Source: Candidatus Gastranaerophilales bacterium
GTDB lineage: Bacteria > Cyanobacteriota > Vampirovibrionia > Gastranaerophilales > Gastranaerophilaceae
Length of the DNA stretch: 64,000 nt
Reading direction: 5' to 3'
Assembly: GCA_944326605.1 (NCBI GenBank)
Contig: CALVEM010000003.1
Span: forward strand, 1-64,000
Shown here: in pieces, positions 34,345-43,324 of the stretch
How positions within the stretch are numbered: position 1 is the stretch's first letter
How the letters are laid out: each line of letters opens with the position of its first letter
Position numbers and translations under genes: made by a program
The notes under the pieces: generated by a model
Seen by the model: only the letters and a program-made list of their open reading frames with translations
Databases searched by the model: none
Told to the model about the DNA's origin: nothing

Positions 34345-35871
34345 ATGACACAGAGAGTATTATTATGTATTATGGATGGTTGGGGAATTAGCAAAAATCA
34401 CCCCGAATATGATGCAACAAAACTTGCTCATCCCGTTCACGTTGACAGGTTGGAAAAAGAATATCCGACAATATCAATTCATGCAGACGGGCAATATGTA
34501 GGTCTGCCTGAAGGTCAGATGGGCAACAGTGAAGTAGGACACTTGAATTTAGGCGCAGGTCGTGTTGTTCATCAGGATTTGTCCAGAATTAACAGGGCAA
34601 TAAAAGACGGCTCATTTTTCAAAAATGAACGTTTCTTGATGGCAATGAACCATGTTAAAGAAAATAATTCAGCTCTTCATATTTTCGGTCTTGTTTCAAC
34701 AGGCGGCGTTCATTCATCCTTAGATCATCTTTTAGCCTTAATAAAAATGGCGGCTGATAACGGTTTGAAAAAAGTTTATGTTCACGCATTTTTAGACGGT
34801 AGAGACACTCCACCGCAGAGCGCATGTACGTTTATTCAGCCTGTTGAAGATGAATTGAAAAAATTCGGTCTGCCTCCTGTTGCAACGATTATTGGTCGTT
34901 ACTATATTATGGACAGAGACAATCGCTGGGACAGAGTTGAAAAAGGCTACAATGCTTTACTGTTTGGAGAAGGTGAGCATGCAGCTACTGCATGTGAAGG
35001 TGTAAAAGCATCTTATGCAAGAGGCGATAACGATGAATTTGTGCTCCCGACAGTTATCGGCGGTGAAGAATCAAGAATTCATGACAATGATTCAATTATC
35101 TTTATTAATTTCAGACCTGACAGAGCAAGAGAAATTTCAAAGGCTCTTAATTTTAAAGATTTTGACGGCTTTGAAAGAAAGAAGGTTCTTAAAAATCTTT
35201 GTTATGTAACAATGACAAGCTATAATGAAGATTTCACATTTCCTGTTGCTTTCCCGAAAGAACATCTTGTGAATATACTCGGTGATGTTCTGGAAGCAAA
35301 CGGAGTTCATCAGTTCAGAACTGCTGAAACTGAAAAATATGCTCACGTTACATTTTTCTTTAACGGCGGAATTGATGAACCTCAGCCTCACGAAACCCGT
35401 GTGCTCGTTCCTTCTCCTAAAGTGCCAACATACGATATGCAGCCGGAGATGAGCGCTCCTGAGGTTTGTGAGAATGTTCTGAAAGCAATCGCAAATCCTG
35501 AATACGGATTTATCTTGGTTAACTTTGCAAACCCTGATATGGTAGGTCATACAGGGGTTCTTGAAGCAGCTGAAAAAGCATGCCACACAGTTGATGAGTG
35601 TGTCGGCAAAATTGCTGATGCCTGCATTAAAAACAATATAATAATGCTTTTGACAGCCGACCATGGTAACTCTGAAGTTATGGTTAATCCTGATACAGGT
35701 AAACCTCAGACCGCGCATACTACGAATAAGGTGCCGTTTGTTCTTATTAATGCTCCGAAAGATATGCAGCTGAAAGACGACGGTGCTTTATGCAATATCG
35801 CACCGACTGTTTTGCAGCTGATGGGTATTCCAAAGCCTGCAGAAATGGATTGCGAATCCTTAATTAAATAA
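34345..35871 (+). CDS. gpmI: 2,3-bisphosphoglycerate-independent phosphoglycerate mutase
   Basis: A 508-aa Mn-dependent glycolytic enzyme interconverting 3- and 2-phosphoglycerate. It has CIMDGWG, the phosphoserine loop GNSEVGHLNLGAGRVV, FLDGRDTPP, GRYYIMDRDNRW and the metal site LTADHGNSEVM. Length is typical. GAGGACA precedes the ATG. It is monocistronic, ended by a terminator. Confidence 0.97.
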   Translation: MTQRVLLCIMDGWGISKNHPEYDATKLAHPVHVDRLEKEYPTISIHADGQYVGLPEGQMGNSEVGHLNLGAGRVVHQDLSRINRAIKDGSFFKNERFLMAMNHVKENNSALHIFGLVSTGGVHSSLDHLLALIKMAADNGLKKVYVHAFLDGRDTPPQSACTFIQPVEDELKKFGLPPVATIIGRYYIMDRDNRWDRVEKGYNALLFGEGEHAATACEGVKASYARGDNDEFVLPTVIGGEESRIHDNDSIIFINFRPDRAREISKALNFKDFDGFERKKVLKNLCYVTMTSYNEDFTFPVAFPKEHLVNILGDVLEANGVHQFRTAETEKYAHVTFFFNGGIDEPQPHETRVLVPSPKVPTYDMQPEMSAPEVCENVLKAIANPEYGFILVNFANPDMVGHTGVLEAAEKACHTVDECVGKIADACIKNNIIMLLTADHGNSEVMVNPDTGKPQTAHTTNKVPFVLINAPKDMQLKDDGALCNIAPTVLQLMGIPKPAEMDCESLIK

Positions 35872-35878
35872 CTATTTT

Positions 35879-35905
35879 TGACAGATGCTTTTATAGCATC
35901 TGTCA
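35879..35905 (+). terminator. gpmI terminator
   Basis: TGACAGATGC and GCATCTGTCA form a 10-bp stem, followed by ATTTT. Confidence 0.8.
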
Positions 35906-35936
35906 ATTTTAAAGAATTGAATAAGATTGGAAATAT

Positions 35937-38909
35937 ATGACTGATATTAAAAACTTGGATATAGATTTTTCATTTAAAAAGAATAATGTGGATGAACTTT
36001 TCTTTAATTTGTCGGAAAATCCTGACGGGTTCAAGAATAAGGACTTCCGGTATACGTTGAGTTTGATATATCAGACTGTGGAAGATGAGTTTGCGGGAAT
36101 ATTTTTAAGTCCTAATGCTCCTGCGAGAAATACAAATTTTTATCTTGTTAATAATAATGATAAATTATCCTTTTTTGTAACTCCGACAAATAATTTTCAA
36201 TATTACTTGAAGTCTAAAGGTTCTTTGTTCCGTTTTAAATCCGAAGTAATGGATGACAAAGTAGGGTATTCAATGAGCCTTGATCTTGTTATGGATTATT
36301 TTGGCGGTTTCGGTAATGTGGTGGATCTGGAAGCTCTAACGCCTACGTTTATTTACCTGAATAAGCTTACATATTTTGTTATGAAGCTTATTGAAAAGCT
36401 ATATTTTATTCCGACTATAAAAAAACATGGCACAATGTTTAAGATTGTGTATGAGCCGATTATTAATTCACAGCAGCTTGCTCGTATTATTAATTTGTTT
36501 GAAGAAAATATTCCTGACGATTTATTTATAAAAGGCGAAAAACCTAAAAACTTTATAAATGATTTCGTTTATAACTATTTAAATTATGTTATTTATAAAT
36601 TCTTAAGCATAAAAGCATATAAGTTTAAGGATGTAAAATCAGGAACTTATATGATTAAAGATCTTGAACAGCGTTCTGTTATGAAAGGTCATGATATTGC
36701 AGAGAGCTTTGCACAGTGGTTTGACGAACTTTATCTCGGTAAATATGATGTTATACCTTTCTTCAAAATAGATAAACTCGAAAATCAGGAGCTTTTCAGA
36801 TTAAAAGTATATATTAAAAATAGAAAAACAGATGAGGATATTCTTGTTGACAGATTATACACTGATGAAGAAGTTTTCGGTGCTAATTCTTCTGATATTG
36901 CAAGAATTGTAGAAAAACAGCTTAACTATGCAATCAGATATATGCCTGAACTTGAAGATTTATTTGAAGATGAAGAAAAATTGTATCTTGATTTAGACTT
37001 AAATCAGGTTTATCAGATTATTACAAAGACTGCTTATTATCTTCAAAAAGCTCAAATTGAAGTTATTCTGCCCAAAGAACTAACAAATATAGTTGTGCCG
37101 AGAGCTTCTATAAATGCAAAAGTTAAAAATTCTAGATCTAAAGAACTTGCCGACATATTCAACAATACAACTTCTTCAAAAATTTCTCTTGATGATATTC
37201 TTGATTTTTCTTATGAGATAGCTATCGGTAATGATAAATTATCTGTTGAAGAATTTAATAAGCTTGTTGAAGGGCAAAACGGGCTTATAAAATACAAAAA
37301 TAAATATGTCTTGATTGATAAAGATGACACGAAAAAGATTTTTGAACAGATTGCAAAAGCTAACTTAAAATCAATGACAAGAATGGAGTTGATTCACGCA
37401 TCAATGTCCGGTCAGCTTGCTCAGTATGATTTTGATTATGATGAGGCTTTTGCAAAAGTGATACAGGATTTTAATAAACCTGTTGAGGTTACACCGCCGG
37501 AAACATTAAACGGGGAACTGAGACCTTATCAGCAGACAGGTTTAAAATGGCTATGGACAAATGTTTCAAAAGGCTTTGGCGCTTGTATGGCTGACGATAT
37601 GGGACTGGGTAAAACAATTCAAGTAATAAGTCTCATATTGAAATTAAAAGAAGAAAATAAACTTGATAAACCGGTTCTTGTTATATGCCCTACAACCCTG
37701 ATGGGTAACTGGATGAAGGAATTGCAGATGTTTGCGCCTTCTCTGGATGCTGTTATATACCACGGAGCAGAAAGAAAACTTGATTTAAAACATGATGTAA
37801 TTCTTACAACTTATGCAATTATGCGTATAGATGTTGAAGAATTGAAGAAAAATGAGTGGGGCATGATAATAGTTGATGAGGCTCAAAACATTAAAAATCC
37901 TGATACTGCTCAAACAATTGCGGTTAAAATGCTTAAATCAAATATAAAAATTGCTATGACAGGTACTCCTGTTGAAAACAGATTAACTGAATTATGGTCG
38001 ATATTTGACTTTATAAATCAGGGATATCTCGGAACACTCAGAGAATTCCAAAAAAGTTATGCAATTCCTATTGAACGCTTCAAGGAAAATTCACGTGCAG
38101 CCAAATTAAAGATGTCTGTTTCTCCGTTTGTTCTGAGACGTTTAAAAACAGACAAGCATGTTATTACTGACCTGCCTGAAAAAATGGTTATTAACGATTA
38201 CTGCTACCTGTCTAAGCCTCAAGCTGTACTTTATGAAAAAACTCTTAATGAAATGATGGAGAAAATCTCCGGCTTTACAGGTATAAACAGACGCGGAAAT
38301 ATATTCAAACTTATTACCGCATTGAAACAAATTTGTAACCATCCTTATCAATTCTTAAAAGGCGGAGAGATGAATAAAGAATTGTCAGGTAAGATGGACA
38401 AATGTATTTCAACAGTGCAGAGCATTCTTGATAATAACGAAAAAACGCTTATTTTTACCCAGTATAAAGAAATGGGCGATATTTTGTGCAAAGTTATTCC
38501 TGATGAATGTGAAACAGAACCTCTATTTTTCCACGGTTCATTGACAGTGCCGCAGAGAGAAGATTTGATAAATCGTTTTCAAAACGATGATGACGCTAAA
38601 ATTATGGTTCTGTCATTAAAAGCCGGCGGAACAGGTTTGAACCTGACAAGTGCAACAAATGTTATTCACTACGATTTGTGGTGGAACCCGGCTGTTGAAG
38701 ATCAGGCTACAGACAGAACTTATCGTATAGGTCAGGATAAGAATGTAATGGTTCACAGAATGATAACTCTCGGGACTTTTGAAGAAAAAATTGACGAAAT
38801 GCTCAAATCTAAAAAGGAATTAGCTGATCTTGCAGTTTACGAGGGTGAAAAAATTATCACAGAACTTTCTGACGAGGAAATTTATCAGATATTTACACTG
38901 ACAGCTTAA
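35937..38909 (+). CDS. SNF2-family helicase
   Basis: A 990-aa ATP-dependent DNA translocase of the Swi2/Snf2 (RapA/HepA-like) class. Residues 1-520 are unrecognised, with no SWIM zinc motif. Motor domain 1 has RPYQQTGLKWL, Walker A DDMGLGKTIQ, VICPTTLMGNW, the DExx box VDEAQNIKNP, and MTGTPVENRLTELWSIFDF. Domain 2 has FFHGSLTVPQRE, SLKAGGTGLNLTSAT and DQATDRTYRIGQ. It probably remodels protein-DNA complexes or recycles RNA polymerase. It is convergent with the next prepilin, overlapping by 4 bases. Confidence 0.93.
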   Translation: MTDIKNLDIDFSFKKNNVDELFFNLSENPDGFKNKDFRYTLSLIYQTVEDEFAGIFLSPNAPARNTNFYLVNNNDKLSFFVTPTNNFQYYLKSKGSLFRFKSEVMDDKVGYSMSLDLVMDYFGGFGNVVDLEALTPTFIYLNKLTYFVMKLIEKLYFIPTIKKHGTMFKIVYEPIINSQQLARIINLFEENIPDDLFIKGEKPKNFINDFVYNYLNYVIYKFLSIKAYKFKDVKSGTYMIKDLEQRSVMKGHDIAESFAQWFDELYLGKYDVIPFFKIDKLENQELFRLKVYIKNRKTDEDILVDRLYTDEEVFGANSSDIARIVEKQLNYAIRYMPELEDLFEDEEKLYLDLDLNQVYQIITKTAYYLQKAQIEVILPKELTNIVVPRASINAKVKNSRSKELADIFNNTTSSKISLDDILDFSYEIAIGNDKLSVEEFNKLVEGQNGLIKYKNKYVLIDKDDTKKIFEQIAKANLKSMTRMELIHASMSGQLAQYDFDYDEAFAKVIQDFNKPVEVTPPETLNGELRPYQQTGLKWLWTNVSKGFGACMADDMGLGKTIQVISLILKLKEENKLDKPVLVICPTTLMGNWMKELQMFAPSLDAVIYHGAERKLDLKHDVILTTYAIMRIDVEELKKNEWGMIIVDEAQNIKNPDTAQTIAVKMLKSNIKIAMTGTPVENRLTELWSIFDFINQGYLGTLREFQKSYAIPIERFKENSRAAKLKMSVSPFVLRRLKTDKHVITDLPEKMVINDYCYLSKPQAVLYEKTLNEMMEKISGFTGINRRGNIFKLITALKQICNHPYQFLKGGEMNKELSGKMDKCISTVQSILDNNEKTLIFTQYKEMGDILCKVIPDECETEPLFFHGSLTVPQREDLINRFQNDDDAKIMVLSLKAGGTGLNLTSATNVIHYDLWWNPAVEDQATDRTYRIGQDKNVMVHRMITLGTFEEKIDEMLKSKKELADLAVYEGEKIITELSDEEIYQIFTLTA

Positions 38910-39561
38910 TTATAAGGGAAATCCTTTTTTATCTCCCAGTTATCGATTTGCAAAAGTCTTGAACAGTACAAAGGAGCACTTTGACATAGGGTTATTGCTT
39001 CATCTCTATTTGAAGCAAGTCCTTCGTATGTTCCAAATGTTTTATCTTTGCTGCCGTGCCAAATTTTTCTGCTTGCTTCTGTAAAACACATGGGAAAGTA
39101 AAATCTGTCCTTTCCGTCGACGTTTGGTTGTTTACTTCCGTTTATGTCAAATTTAAAATCTAAACAATCACCATCAAGCAATTCAAAAAATGAACCGTCT
39201 TCAAAGTATATTGTTGGTCTAGATGAATTCTCATTTTCAATTTTTAGAATTGTTATGTAGGGCGCAAGATATTCTTTGAAAGTATCAATACCTTTTGTCG
39301 AGCGTATCCAGTATTGTGACGGACCAAAATCAATTTCTGCTCTTATTATTGCCTGCTCCATTGTAGTGTAAAATTTTTTTGCACGTACACTTGCTTCCTG
39401 TTTTCTATAACTGGCAATTAAAGAAGGTATTGTCAAAGCAGCCGCAACACCGATAACTCCAAGCGTGATTAAAACTTCTGCTAATGTAAATCCTCCAAAA
39501 TTCTTGTATATTGCTAATTTTTCGGGGGGGGGGCAATTCTCAGCTTTTTATTTTTTTTCAT
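38906..39561 (-). CDS. prepilin-like protein, phase-OFF by a C10 tract
   Basis: On the minus strand GAGGAG leads to ATG at 39561 and MKKNKKLRIA, then the C tract. At ten C the frame hits TAG seven codons on. With 11 (or 8) C it continues as APPPEKLAIYKNFGG into FTLAEVLITLGVIGVAAALT, a class III prepilin signal with a 24-aa leader, and to the stop at 38906 (218 aa). The C-terminal part has DINGSKQPNVDGKDRFYF and paired Cys. The promoter has the same TTGACA-N17-AATAAT layout as the prepilin at 45042. This is the cleanest of the three switch candidates, because the leader is short and has no inserted repeat. Confidence 0.8.
39524..39533 (-). repeat. C10 tract (G10 on plus strand) in prepilin gene 2
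   Basis: Plus strand TTTTTC-G10-CAATTCTCAGCT. It lies at codons 10-13 from the ATG at 39561. Lengths of 8, 11 or 14 open the prepilin frame. Confidence 0.9.
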
Positions 39562-39595
39562 AAAGAAACTCCTCAATAAATAATAATGTATTTAT

Positions 39596-39624
39596 ATTAT
39601 TTATTATTTTTTTTATTTTGTCAA
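39596..39624 (-). promoter_or_regulatory. promoter of prepilin gene 2
   Basis: Minus strand TTGACA, 17 bases, AATAAT. The gene at 45042 has the same hexamers and spacing, and both are preceded by an ATATTGACAAAA-like context. Confidence 0.6.
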
Positions 39625-39646
39625 TATAAGTTTAATATAACAATAC

Positions 39647-39674
39647 TTGAATTTATTTTTATTTAAGTTATAAT
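39647..39674 (+). promoter_or_regulatory. rpsU promoter
   Basis: TTGAAT, 16-base spacer, TATAAT, about 45 bases before the rpsU ATG. Confidence 0.75.
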
Positions 39675-39719
39675 CAGGTTATGATAGTACAAATGACCAT
39701 AAAGGTGGTGAAAATATAA

Positions 39720-39893
39720 ATGGCAGAAGTTAAAGTAGGCGAAAACGAATCTATTGAAAGCGCTCTCAGACGTTTCAAGAAAAAAATTCAAAAAGCCGGT
39801 ATCCTTTCAGAAGTTAAAAAACGTGAAAGATACGAAAAACCAAGCGTAAAAAGAAAACGTAAATCTGAAGCTGCAAGAAAAAGAAAAGTGTAG
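39720..39893 (+). CDS. rpsU: 30S ribosomal protein S21
   Basis: A 57-aa basic ribosomal protein: start [20 protein letters not shown], then [20 protein letters not shown], and an Arg/Lys-rich tail ending RKRKV. This is the full S21 pattern. AAAGGTGGTG precedes the ATG. It is monocistronic, with its own promoter and terminator. S21 sits near the anti-Shine-Dalgarno region of 16S rRNA and helps start-site selection. Confidence 0.97.
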   Translation: MAEVKVGENESIESALRRFKKKIQKAGILSEVKKRERYEKPSVKRKRKSEAARKRKV

Positions 39894-39912
39894 TCAGATT
39901 TAAATATATTGT

Positions 39913-39978
39913 AACAGCGTCTTTGTTATTATAGATCCTGAAACAAGTCCAGGATGACAAATTAACAAAGACGTTGTT
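39913..39978 (+). terminator. rpsU terminator with a repeat element in its loop
   Basis: AACAGCGTCTTTGTTA pairs over 16 bp with TAACAAAGACGTTGTT, followed by TTTAT. The loop holds a copy of the dispersed palindromic repeat (39934-39958), giving a two-hairpin structure. Confidence 0.8.
39934..39958. repeat. short palindromic repeat in terminator loop
   Basis: GATCCTGAAACAAGTCCAGG followed by ATGAC; arms CCTG/CAGG. Same family as the copies at 49825 and 53889. Confidence 0.8.
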
Positions 39979-39979
39979 T

Positions 39980-40906
39980 TTATAATACACAGGCAAGTAT
40001 CATAAGCAATAGTGTCCCTATCTGCATTGCTGTTGCCATGTTTTGCGAAAATTTATTGGAATCATATTTACTTGCTGTTTTAAGTGCTTTGTAAGCGCTG
40101 GAAATTCGTCTTAACCTGTCGCTTTCCGTATCAGAATCGAATGTTGTTCCAAACATTGTGCTTTCTAATCTGGCAAGCCTGTCATCCATTGAATCCTGAT
40201 TAAAACTCTGCTTAAATATTGTTTTTTCAACAGAAGCAAGGTTTATTCTGACAGGTTTTTGATTTCGGGCATTGTAAGCATCATAATCAAATTCAGGCGG
40301 CTGGTATTCCGAGAGATTATAATTTTTGTCTAACGGTACAGAACTGCCGTCATAATATTCGTTAGAATCTTGAGCGATGCTGTTATCCATCAAGGAAGCA
40401 GGCTTTATTTTTGCCTGAAGCCTTTCAACTCTTGATGAAAATGCATCATTGTCATATGTCTGTCCGAATGTTTCTTTTTCAAGTTTTGCAAGTCTGCTGT
40501 TCAGATCCTGATTTTTGAATTCCTGTTTAAACACTTTTTGCTCAAGTTCATTAATTGATGGATAATCAACATTTGCACCTGCAGGCGGCATTTTTTCTTC
40601 TGCTATTGTTTCTCTGTAGTCATCTTCTTCCATAAAAGTATCTTCTTTGGGTTCAATTTCTTTGCCGATTTGTTCTGCTGACATATCATTGTTCAGCGCC
40701 GCAATTCTTTGCTGAATAGATTGATTCGTTTTTGCCTGTCCGTAAACACTTTCTTCAATTCTTGAAAGTCTTGAAGCGTCATCAGATGTTGTATATGTGA
40801 AGCCGTATAAAGAATTTTCGATATTATCAAGTATTGCTCCGTACTGGCTTGCAATACAAGGATTAGAGATGATTAATAAACTAAAAATTAATATAAATTT
40901 TTTCAT
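39980..40906 (-). CDS. secreted repeat protein with (F/Y)G...RL..(L/I)E motif, 308 aa
   Basis: It has a signal peptide (KKFILIFSLLIISNPCIA). The rest contains about six copies of a roughly 23-residue motif in pairs: IENSLYG...ASRLSRIEESVYG, LEQKVFKQEF...SRLAKLEKETFG, and VEKTIFKQSF...DRLARLESTMFG. Acidic linkers lie between pairs. A hydrophobic segment at the very end (AMQIGTLLLMILACVL) could anchor it. I do not know a named function. The motif is one I associate with proteins of this lineage. The gene is monocistronic, behind the nifUS terminator. Confidence 0.65.
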   Translation of the reverse strand: MKKFILIFSLLIISNPCIASQYGAILDNIENSLYGFTYTTSDDASRLSRIEESVYGQAKTNQSIQQRIAALNNDMSAEQIGKEIEPKEDTFMEEDDYRETIAEEKMPPAGANVDYPSINELEQKVFKQEFKNQDLNSRLAKLEKETFGQTYDNDAFSSRVERLQAKIKPASLMDNSIAQDSNEYYDGSSVPLDKNYNLSEYQPPEFDYDAYNARNQKPVRINLASVEKTIFKQSFNQDSMDDRLARLESTMFGTTFDSDTESDRLRRISSAYKALKTASKYDSNKFSQNMATAMQIGTLLLMILACVL

Positions 40907-40997
40907 AGCCGTAAACTCCTTAAAGACAGGATAATGTTGAACGTTATGAAAAACTATTCAACACGGTCGGGATTTGAAAAAAATTATATTTAAGTAA

Positions 40998-41030
40998 AAA
41001 ATCGTAGAACTTAAGTACTACGATTTTTTT
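40998..41030 (-). terminator. nifUS operon terminator
   Basis: AAATCGTAG/CTACGATTT stem with an inner palindrome (ACTTAAGT); the minus strand continues TTTTACTTAA. Confidence 0.8.
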
Positions 41031-41072
41031 TTTATAAGTATAAAGTATTAAATTCGGGAGTTAAATTCAAAA

Positions 41073-42269
41073 TTAATGTCTTAATTTTTTCAAGGCTTCA
41101 AGTTCGTCTTGAAAGGGCGATAAATTAGTTAATTTTTCAATAATTCCCGGCAGTTTTTCACATACATAATCAATTTCAGCTTCTGTTGTAAATTTACTCA
41201 GAGAAAATCTTATGCTTCCATGGATTGCTGTGAAAGGTACGTTCATAGCTCTTAATACGTGGCTTGGTTCTAAAGAACCAGATGTGCAGGCACTGCCTGA
41301 ACTTGCACAGATACCTAAATCGCTCAGGTGAAGAAGAATTAATTCTCCTTCAATATATTCAAACCCTATGTTTGTCGTGTTAGGAACCCTGTTTACGATA
41401 CCTGTGTTTAGTCTTGCATTAAATACATTTTTGACAATATTTTTTTCCAATTTATCACGAAGTCTTTTAACTTCGGTTGCCTCGTATTTTAAATGATCCT
41501 GAGCAAGTTCCGCTGCTTTTGCAATACCTACAATATACGGAACATTTTCGGTCCCCGCACGTTTCCCGCGTTCCTGATGCCCGCCGATAATCAGAGGGGT
41601 TATAAGCGTTTTTGAATTTACGTATAATGCGCCGATACCTTTCGGAGCGTGGAATTTATGCCCTGAAATTCCCATCAAGTCAACACCGAGTGCCTGAACA
41701 TCAATCGGAATTTTGCCTGATACCTGTACTGCATCTACGAAAAATTTTGTTTCTTTGTTTTTAGATTTAATAATTTCCGAGATTTTTTCTATCGGGAAAA
41801 TTACTCCTGTTTCGTTGTTGGCGTACATTATTGAAACAAGTGCGGTATCATCGTTTATTGCTTCTTCTAATTGTGCAAGATCAAGTTCACCGTTTGAATT
41901 TACCCCGATATAATCAACGTTATAGCCTTCTTTTTCAAGTGTTTGGTAGAGATTTAAAACGCATGGATGTTCAACTTTTGTCGTTATAATATGTCTTTTA
42001 TTTTTGTTCATATTCAAGACGCCGCGGATTGCGGTATTTGCGCTTTCTGAACCGCAGGAAGTGAAGATAATTTCTTTTTCATCTTTTGCGTTAAAAAAAT
42101 CTTTCATAACCCCGCGGGCTTCTTTTACGGCATGGTTGGCGCGTTTCGCAAAATCGTAAACGCTTGAAGGGTTTGCGTATTCTTCCTGTAAGTATGGAAG
42201 CATTGCATCCAATACCTGCGGGTCAACTTTTGTTGTTGCGTTATTATCAAGATATATTAAATTACCCAT
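41073..42269 (-). CDS. nifS: cysteine desulfurase, NifS type
   Basis: A 398-aa PLP enzyme that supplies sulfur from cysteine to the NifU scaffold. It has YLDNNATTKVDPQVLDAM, the PLP lysine in SGHKFHAPKGIGALY and the catalytic Cys loop in ASSGSACTSGSLEPSHVL. It follows nifU by 3 bases on the same strand. No nitrogenase genes are nearby, so the pair is probably the general Fe-S assembly system. Confidence 0.95.
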   Translation of the reverse strand: MGNLIYLDNNATTKVDPQVLDAMLPYLQEEYANPSSVYDFAKRANHAVKEARGVMKDFFNAKDEKEIIFTSCGSESANTAIRGVLNMNKNKRHIITTKVEHPCVLNLYQTLEKEGYNVDYIGVNSNGELDLAQLEEAINDDTALVSIMYANNETGVIFPIEKISEIIKSKNKETKFFVDAVQVSGKIPIDVQALGVDLMGISGHKFHAPKGIGALYVNSKTLITPLIIGGHQERGKRAGTENVPYIVGIAKAAELAQDHLKYEATEVKRLRDKLEKNIVKNVFNARLNTGIVNRVPNTTNIGFEYIEGELILLHLSDLGICASSGSACTSGSLEPSHVLRAMNVPFTAIHGSIRFSLSKFTTEAEIDYVCEKLPGIIEKLTNLSPFQDELEALKKLRH

Positions 42270-42272
42270 GTC

Positions 42273-43124
42273 TTAAACCTCCACAACTTCAATATTAGCA
42301 TCAACCGTATCTCTCAAAGTTTTTTCTACAAAAGCTTTAAGAGTAAGATGTGAATTTTTGCAGCCCGAGCACTTCCCGCGAAGTTTTACCATAACTTTAT
42401 TTCCGTCAATATCGACTAAAGTTATGTCTCCGCCGTCTTTTCTCAATTCAGGTGAAATTTGATTTTCTATAACATTGTTAATTTTCAAAATCTTTTGAGC
42501 AGGGCTGAGAGTTGATGCTGTCTTTTCTTCCTGCTCTTCTTTTTTATAGTAAGTGTCAATAATATCCTGAATTAAGCCCTTACATTTACCGCAGGCTCCG
42601 CCGGCTTTTGTGTAGTTTGTAATTTCTTCAACAGTTTTCAGTCCGTTCATTTTGATTGCATCCCAAATTACGTTTTCGGTAATTCCAAAACAGGTGCAGA
42701 CAATTTTTTCACGCTGTTTGTTTGCTTCTTCTTCGTTTCTTATGTCGTCTAAATCTGTGTAATCATCGTAATTTTTTAGAGCATCTTCGAGAGCTTCATA
42801 ACCCATAACAGAGCAGTGCATTTTTTCCGGAGGAAGTCCGCCTAGTTGGTCTGCAATATCTTTGTTTGTAATTTTTTTGACTTCATCAATTGTTTTGCCG
42901 ATAATCATTTCGGTCAGAATACTTGAGCTTGCAACGGCAGAGCCGCATCCGAAAGTCTGGAATTTAGCATCCGTTACAATTCCGTTGTTAATTTTTAAAT
43001 ATATTTTTAAAGAATCTCCGCATGCTAAAGAGCCTGCTTCGCCGATTGCGTCGGCATTATCAATTTTACCCACGTTTCTGGGGTTTCTGTAATGATCTAT
43101 AACTTTATCCGAGTAATCCCACAT
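42273..43124 (-). CDS. nifU: NifU Fe-S scaffold, full modular form
   Basis: A 283-aa protein with three modules. Residues 1-125 are the IscU-like scaffold (SLACGDSLKIYLKI, FGCGSAVASSS, KMHCSVMG) with its three Cys. About 140-190 is the BFD-like 2Fe-2S module (CTCFGITENV, CGKCKG). About 205-283 is the NifU C-terminal module with LRGKCSGCKNSHLTLK (CxxC). AAGGA precedes the ATG. It forms an operon with nifS. Confidence 0.96.
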   Translation of the reverse strand: MWDYSDKVIDHYRNPRNVGKIDNADAIGEAGSLACGDSLKIYLKINNGIVTDAKFQTFGCGSAVASSSILTEMIIGKTIDEVKKITNKDIADQLGGLPPEKMHCSVMGYEALEDALKNYDDYTDLDDIRNEEEANKQREKIVCTCFGITENVIWDAIKMNGLKTVEEITNYTKAGGACGKCKGLIQDIIDTYYKKEEQEEKTASTLSPAQKILKINNVIENQISPELRKDGGDITLVDIDGNKVMVKLRGKCSGCKNSHLTLKAFVEKTLRDTVDANIEVVEV

Positions 43125-43151
43125 AGTCTTTATCCTTATTATCTAATACAT

Positions 43152-43190
43152 AATCCTGAACGTCGGATTGACCTCCGTGTTTCGGGATCT
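43152..43190. repeat. palindromic repeat, 40-base subtype
   Basis: ATCCTGAACGTCGGATTGAC then CTCCGTGTTTCGGGATCT. The copy at 44876 shares the same central GGATTGACCT insertion, so these two form a longer subtype. Confidence 0.7.
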
Positions 43191-43277
43191 TAATATAATT
43201 ATATTTTATCTCAAAAACTTTTGAGGGCATACATACTTAATATAAAATTAATTATTTTATATTAACTTATGTTTTTT

Positions 43278-43304
43278 GTCATGCTGAATTTATTTCAGCA
43301 TCTC
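43278..43304. repeat. short palindromic repeat
   Basis: GTCATGCTGAATTTATTTCA followed by GCATCTC; arms GCTGAA/TTCAGC. It lies just past the 3' end of the S66 peptidase gene. Confidence 0.75.
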
Positions 43305-43324
43305 TAACGCATTATGAAACGAGT

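Noticed and set aside
35137-35718. 193-aa minus-strand ORF opposite gpmI
   Set aside because: Antisense shadow of a highly conserved enzyme gene; no start signals or family resemblance.
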